Assembly: GCA_040754425.1 (NCBI GenBank)
Contig: JBFMCR010000003.1
Location: 1-49,596 of the forward strand
DNA: 49,596 nucleotides
Direction: 5' to 3'
Source: UBA6918 sp040754425
Lineage (GTDB): Bacteria > Pseudomonadota > Gammaproteobacteria > Burkholderiales > Thiobacillaceae
Positions 44,979 through 49,596 of this stretch are shown here, piece by piece. Under the pieces are notes generated by a model. The model saw only the letters and a list, made by a program, of their open reading frames with translations. It did not search any database and was not told the DNA's origin. The translations under genes and the position numbers were made by a program. The stretch's first letter is position 1. The number at the start of each line of letters is the position of its first letter.

Positions 44979-45416
44979 ATGGCGCAGGTCCACAAAACCG
45001 TACTCGTGGAGCACCCGGCCGGCGCGATGTTCGCGCTGGTGGACCGGGTCGAGGATTACCCCGCATTCCTGCCCTGGTGCGGCGGCACGGAAGTGAAATG
45101 GCGCGACGACCTGACCACGGTCGCTACCATTCACATCGACTACATGGGGGTGAAGCAGAGCTTCACCACCGAAAACCGCAAACAGGCGCCGACGGAAATG
45201 AATTTGACCCTGAAGAATGGTCCGTTCAGCCATCTGCAGGGCCACTGGCGTTTCTTCGCCCTGGGTGAAACCGCCTGCAAGATCGAATTCGCCTTGAACT
45301 ACACTTTTTCCAGCCGCGTGCTGGAAACCCTGCTCACCCCCGTGTTCAGCCACATCACCAATACCTTTGTGGATGCGTTCGTGAAGCGGGCCGACAAGGT
45401 GCTGGCTGCGCCATGA
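44979..45416 (+). CDS. ratA: RatA / COQ10-like START domain protein
   Basis: The 145-aa protein is a single START-like (polyketide cyclase) domain: M-A-Q-V-H-K-T-V-L-V, Y-P-A-F-L-P-W-C near 27-34, and the C-terminal helix with F-V-D-A-F-V-K-R-A. In eukaryotes Coq10 binds ubiquinone; the Escherichia coli homologue was reported to inhibit 70S ribosome assembly, and both roles remain discussed. The start at 44979 matches the family; an in-frame ATG at 44949 would overlap the TAAAAT that looks like a -10. It overlaps rnfH by 4 nt. Confidence 0.9.
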   Translation: MAQVHKTVLVEHPAGAMFALVDRVEDYPAFLPWCGGTEVKWRDDLTTVATIHIDYMGVKQSFTTENRKQAPTEMNLTLKNGPFSHLQGHWRFFALGETACKIEFALNYTFSSRVLETLLTPVFSHITNTFVDAFVKRADKVLAAP

Positions 45417-45745
45417 ACGACGATTCCCTCATACACGTAGAAGTGGCCTATGCGCTCCCGCACGTGCAGATGCTGATTCCCCTGAACGTGCCCCTGGGCA
45501 CCACGGTGGAAGAAGCGATAAAGCTGTCCGGCGTGCTGGAGAAGTTTCCCGACATCGATCTGGCCAAGAACAAGGTGGGCATCTGGAACAAGGTCAGCGA
45601 ACTTTCCGCCGTGCTGCGCGACAAGGACCGCGTGGAAATCTACCGTCCGCTGATTGCCGACCCCAAGGAAGTGCGCCGCAAGCGTGCAGAGGAGGGCAAG
45701 GTCATGAAAAAGGGCGGCGGCGATCTGGCGGGAAAGCCCGTGTAG
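45413..45745 (+). CDS. RnfH family ubiquitin-like protein (RatB)
   Basis: The 110-aa protein matches the UPF0125/RnfH family with a beta-grasp fold: I-H-V-E-V-A-Y-A, G-T-T-V-E-E-A-I near 29-36, V-G-I-W-N-K and D-R-V-E-I-Y-R-P-L-I-A-D-P-K near 72-85. The C-terminal tail is basic and glycine-rich. Its function is not firmly known; it is the standard partner of ratA beside smpB. It starts in the ratA stop codon and ends at a strong bidirectional terminator. Confidence 0.9.
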   Translation: MNDDSLIHVEVAYALPHVQMLIPLNVPLGTTVEEAIKLSGVLEKFPDIDLAKNKVGIWNKVSELSAVLRDKDRVEIYRPLIADPKEVRRKRAEEGKVMKKGGGDLAGKPV

Positions 45746-45763
45746 GCCGGCCAGGCAAAAAAA

Positions 45764-45789
45764 AAAACGGGGGCCGCGGCCCCCGTTTT
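45764..45789. terminator. Bidirectional terminator between rnfH and lipoprotein gene
   Basis: CGGGGGCC-GC-GGCCCCCG is a perfect palindrome, in practice a 6-bp stem with CCGCGG loop, extended by A4/T4 pairs and preceded by an A11 run. It lies between convergent stops at 45745 and 45804 and works for both strands. Confidence 0.9.
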
Positions 45790-45803
45790 CACAGGATCGG
45801 GGA

Positions 45804-46127
45804 TTACAGGTCCTTGAGTTGCTGAACCGGGTAAGTGGTTTGCTGAATGCCCAGCTTGGCGAGTTCCTGGGCTTTTTGCGCGTTGCTGAGAACGGCAACG
45901 CTGTCGCCTTTCTTGGCTGCGGCTTCGGCGGCCTTCAGGGCGCTGTCGGCTGTGGTCCAGAGGGCGTTCTTGGCCTTGGCTTCCTTGACTGCGGCCTGGG
46001 CGGCAGCAAGCGCGGCCTTGGCGCTTTCGGATATCGTGGGGGCTGCGGATTTTGCGGGCTCTTGCACGGCGCAACCGCCAATGGTCAGCAGGGATGCGGC
46101 AGTCAGGGCGATCAGGACTTTGCGCAT
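45804..46127 (-). CDS. Alanine/lysine-rich lipoprotein, possibly SoxXA-binding (SoxK-like)
   Basis: The 107-aa protein has a lipoprotein signal (hydrophobic residues 4-16 and I-G-G-C with lipidated C19). The mature part is almost entirely helical, with A-K-A-A-L-A-A-A-Q-A-A-V-K-E-A-K, then L-W-T-T-A-D near 56-61 and A-A-E-A-A-A-K-K-G-D. This pattern, including the single tryptophan and an A-K-K-G-D segment, resembles the SoxXA-binding proteins (SoxK) of sulfur oxidisers. Murein-lipoprotein-like helical proteins are an alternative. No sox genes are in the window. The ATG at 46127 has GGAGA upstream. Confidence 0.75.
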   Translation of the reverse strand: MRKVLIALTAASLLTIGGCAVQEPAKSAAPTISESAKAALAAAQAAVKEAKAKNALWTTADSALKAAEAAAKKGDSVAVLSNAQKAQELAKLGIQQTTYPVQQLKDL

Positions 46128-46255
46128 TACTTATCTCCTCTCGGTTTTTTGATTGAAAAACTGGACGGCTCAAGGCTGCATGGCATTTCCTTGTCCGAAT
46201 GAACCGAAAATTAGCCCTTTGGGGCGCCCGCGTCAATGCATTTGTGGTTTTTTGC

Positions 46256-46275
46256 CGTGGTAGATTACAACCACG
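46256..46275. promoter_or_regulatory. Inverted repeat upstream of guaB promoter
   Basis: CGTGGT-N8-ACCACG is a perfect 6-bp inverted repeat 12 nt upstream of the -35 region of guaB. It could be an operator for purine control or simply a structure. It does not match the Escherichia coli PurR consensus as I know it. Confidence 0.35.
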
Positions 46276-46286
46276 TGCGGCCGTGC

Positions 46287-46315
46287 TTTATCAGTATTGG
46301 GTCATCCCGTATAAT
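46287..46315 (+). promoter_or_regulatory. Promoter of guaB
   Basis: A perfect -10 TATAAT (46310-46315) has TTTATC 17 nt upstream (46287-46292), a weak -35. The start codon is 25 nt downstream with an AAGGAAA ribosome-binding site. Confidence 0.6.
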
Positions 46316-46340
46316 CCGCTTTTGCCAAGGAAACAAAGCG

Positions 46341-47804
46341 ATGCGCGTTCTACAAAAAGCTCTGACCTTCGACGACGTTCTGCTCGTTCCGGCCCAGTCA
46401 GACATCCTCCCGCGCGACGTCAGCCTGAAAACCCGCCTGACCCGCGCCATCAGCCTCAACATCCCGATCATTTCCGCCGCCATGGACACCGTGACCGAGG
46501 CGCGCCTTGCCATCACGCTGGCGCAGGAAGGCGGCATCGGCATCATTCACAAGAACATGAACGCCAAGGCCCAGGCGGCGGAAGCCGCCAAGGTCAAGCG
46601 CTTCGAGTCCGGCGTGGTCAAGGATCCGGTGACGATTTCGCCCGAGATGTCGGTGCGCGAGGTGATGGAACTCTCGCGCCAGTTGAAGTTCTCGGGCCTG
46701 CCGGTAGTCGACAAGGACGGCAAGGTGGTCGGCATCGTCACCAACCGCGACCTGCGCTTCGAGACCAGGCTCGACCAGCCGATTGCCAACATCATGACCC
46801 CGCGCGAGCGACTGGTCACGGTGAAGGAGGGGGCCAGCCTGGAAGAGGCGACCGCGCTGCTGCACAAGTACCGCCTGGAGCGCGTGCTGGTGGTGAACGA
46901 CGCCTACGAATTGAAGGGCCTGGTCACCGTCAAGGACATCCAGAAGGCCACCGAACATCCGCTCGCCTGCAAGGACGAGCAGGGCCGCCTCAGGGTCGGC
47001 GCGGCAGTCGGCGTGGGCGCGGACAATGACGAGCGCATCGAACTGCTGGCCGCGGCCGGCGTGGACGTGATCGTGGTGGACACCGCTCACGGCCACTCCC
47101 AGGGCGTGCTAAAGCGCGTGGAGTGGGTGAAGAAGCGCTTCCCCAACGTGCAGGTGATCGGCGGCAATATCGCCACCGCCAAGGCCGCCACCGCCCTGGT
47201 CGAGCACGGCGCCGACGCGGTCAAGGTCGGCATCGGCCCCGGCTCCATCTGTACCACCCGCATCGTCGCCGGCGTGGGCGTGCCGCAGATCACCGCGGTG
47301 GCCAACGTGGCCGAGGCGCTCGCCGGCACCGACATCGGCGTCATCGCCGACGGCGGCATCCGCTTCTCGGGCGACATCGCCAAGGCGCTGGCCGCCGGCG
47401 CGCATTGCGTCATGCTCGGCGGCCTGCTCGCCGGCACCGAGGAGGCGCCGGGTGAAGTCGAGCTCTATCAGGGACGTTCCTACAAGTCCTATCGCGGCAT
47501 GGGCAGCCTGGGCGCGATGCAGCAAGGCTCCAAGGATCGCTATTTTCAGGACACCGAAGCCAACGCCGACAAGCTGGTGCCGGAAGGCATCGAGGGGCGC
47601 GTGCCCTACAAGGGCAGCGTGCTCAACGTCATCCATCAACTCATCGGCGGCGTGCGCTCCAGCATGGGCTACCTCGGCTGCAATACCATCGAGGAAATGC
47701 ACCAGAAGGCCGAGTTCGTCCAGATCACCGCCGCCGGCATCCGCGAGTCGCACGTGCATGACGTGCAGATCGTGAAGGAAGCGCCGAATTACCGCGTGGA
47801 GTGA
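46341..47804 (+). CDS. guaB: IMP dehydrogenase
   Basis: The 487-aa enzyme oxidises IMP to XMP with NAD, the committed step to guanine nucleotides. It has the TIM-barrel catalytic domain split by two CBS domains (about 95-205, with T-P-R-E-R-L-V-T-V-K). The catalytic C304 sits in G-S-I-C-T-T-R, followed by the mobile flap with R-S-Y-K-S-Y-R-G-M-G-S-L-G-A-M. The start at 46341 is fixed by the family N-terminus (M-R-V-L-Q-K-A-L-T-F-D-D). It is followed by a palindrome-type terminator before guaA, so the two pathway genes are adjacent but separated by an attenuating structure. Confidence 0.97.
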   Translation: MRVLQKALTFDDVLLVPAQSDILPRDVSLKTRLTRAISLNIPIISAAMDTVTEARLAITLAQEGGIGIIHKNMNAKAQAAEAAKVKRFESGVVKDPVTISPEMSVREVMELSRQLKFSGLPVVDKDGKVVGIVTNRDLRFETRLDQPIANIMTPRERLVTVKEGASLEEATALLHKYRLERVLVVNDAYELKGLVTVKDIQKATEHPLACKDEQGRLRVGAAVGVGADNDERIELLAAAGVDVIVVDTAHGHSQGVLKRVEWVKKRFPNVQVIGGNIATAKAATALVEHGADAVKVGIGPGSICTTRIVAGVGVPQITAVANVAEALAGTDIGVIADGGIRFSGDIAKALAAGAHCVMLGGLLAGTEEAPGEVELYQGRSYKSYRGMGSLGAMQQGSKDRYFQDTEANADKLVPEGIEGRVPYKGSVLNVIHQLIGGVRSSMGYLGCNTIEEMHQKAEFVQITAAGIRESHVHDVQIVKEAPNYRVE

Positions 47805-47811
47805 GGGATGA

Positions 47812-47910
47812 GGGTCAGGATTCAGGGATCAGGGAAAGTCACGCTGAGCGTGGCTTTTTCTTTTGATTGCTAAGTCTGGCCTCGTTTCCCTGACCCCTGA
47901 ATCCTGACCC
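47812..47910. repeat. Long palindrome related to 25124-25247, with terminator, between guaB and guaA
   Basis: The left arm (47812-47837) and right arm (47885-47910) are reverse complements over 26 bp with a single mismatch. They contain the same CAGGATTCAGGG core as the element at 25124-25247, and the tandem character continues outward in the right flank with CCCCTG units. The interior contains an intrinsic terminator (47835-47859). It occupies almost the entire gap between guaB (stop 47804) and guaA (start 47923). Confidence 0.9.
47835..47859 (+). terminator. Intrinsic terminator after guaB
   Basis: AAAGTCACGC-TGA-GCGTGGCTTT forms a 10-bp stem with one G:T wobble, and the T-run continues to 47859. 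It should reduce read-through into guaA. Confidence 0.8.
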
Positions 47911-47922
47911 CTGGCCCCTGAC

Positions 47923-49485
<1,563 letters not shown>

Positions 49486-49490
49486 GTAGA

Positions 49491-49586
49491 GGTCTGGCAG
49501 CGACTGGCGAGAACAAGCAACAAAGTCTCTGTAAGTCATTGATCTGAAATAAAAAATCTCAAATTTTTCTGGCAGGGTCTGGCAGC
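49491..49586. repeat. Direct repeats in AT-rich DNA downstream of guaA
   Basis: GGTCTGGCAGC occurs at 49491-49501 and 49576-49586, and the shorter TCTGGCAG also at 49568-49575. The sequence between (about 49530-49567) is markedly AT-rich compared with the rest of the window. Such repeats could be arm-type integrase binding sites. The window ends at 49596, so nothing further can be said; no coding start is recognised. Confidence 0.45.
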
Positions 49587-49596
49587 ATCAAGCGGG

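Overview
The window is chromosomal DNA from a GC-rich betaproteobacterium. Conserved neighbourhoods point to a Nitrosomonadales-type organism, possibly a chemolithotroph related to Sulfuricella, Thiobacillus or Gallionella: tig-clpP-clpX-lon-hupB-tRNA-Val-tRNA-Asp-ppiD, gloB-methyltransferase-rnhA-dnaQ, ispD-ispF, ratA-rnfH divergent from smpB, and guaB-guaA. The lineage is inferred from gene order and protein style; no rRNA is present to confirm it. Coding density is high and no stretch longer than 300 bases lacks a gene. There is no CRISPR array, rRNA or complete mobile element.

Left part (1-9394): an AT-rich orphan gene of foreign look, a quinone oxidoreductase-like enzyme, an exported alpha/beta hydrolase, a RelE/ParE-HTH toxin-antitoxin pair with an interlocked palindrome at its start, and a leftward cluster encoding a cytoplasmic group 3b [NiFe] hydrogenase (hydB-hydG-hydD-hydA plus its endopeptidase), whose genes all overlap by 4-8 nt. 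A TrpB2-type tryptophan synthase beta gene follows on the same strand.

Protein quality control (9395-18764): trigger factor, ClpP, ClpX and Lon, then HU, two tRNAs, the periplasmic folding factor PpiD and, convergent, the enoyl-ACP reductase FabI.

Transport and housekeeping (18841-32604): a four-gene peptide-type ABC importer with 4-nt overlaps throughout, whose binding protein appears anchored at both ends; a LysM lytic transglycosylase; glyoxalase II; a methyltransferase; RNase HI; DnaQ; and an orphan substrate-binding protein coupled to a HAMP-GGDEF-EAL protein, probably a c-di-GMP sensor pair.

Right part (32570-49596): a metal-binding HMA protein, an isolated FlgM, a DUF1015 protein, Mfd, an APH-like/P-loop kinase fusion, ispD-ispF-thpR, a host-attachment protein, a selenium pair (mnmH/selU divergent from selD, 14 nt apart), a small arginine-rich protein, smpB, ratA-rnfH, an alanine-rich lipoprotein and guaB-guaA. 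The window ends in AT-rich DNA with direct repeats directly behind guaA, which may be the edge of an integrated element.

The most unusual non-coding signal is a class of long palindromes in three intergenic regions (25124-25247, 34582-34675, 47812-47910). Each has 26-27 bp arms made of short tandem units, inverted on the far side, and encloses a smaller hairpin. Two share a CAGGATT-type unit and enclose clear intrinsic terminators. The third has the same architecture built from an unrelated 8-mer and a weak inner hairpin. A second pattern is a group of genes whose only promoter-like -10 lies 7-10 nt before the ATG with no Shine-Dalgarno sequence, suggesting leaderless mRNAs.
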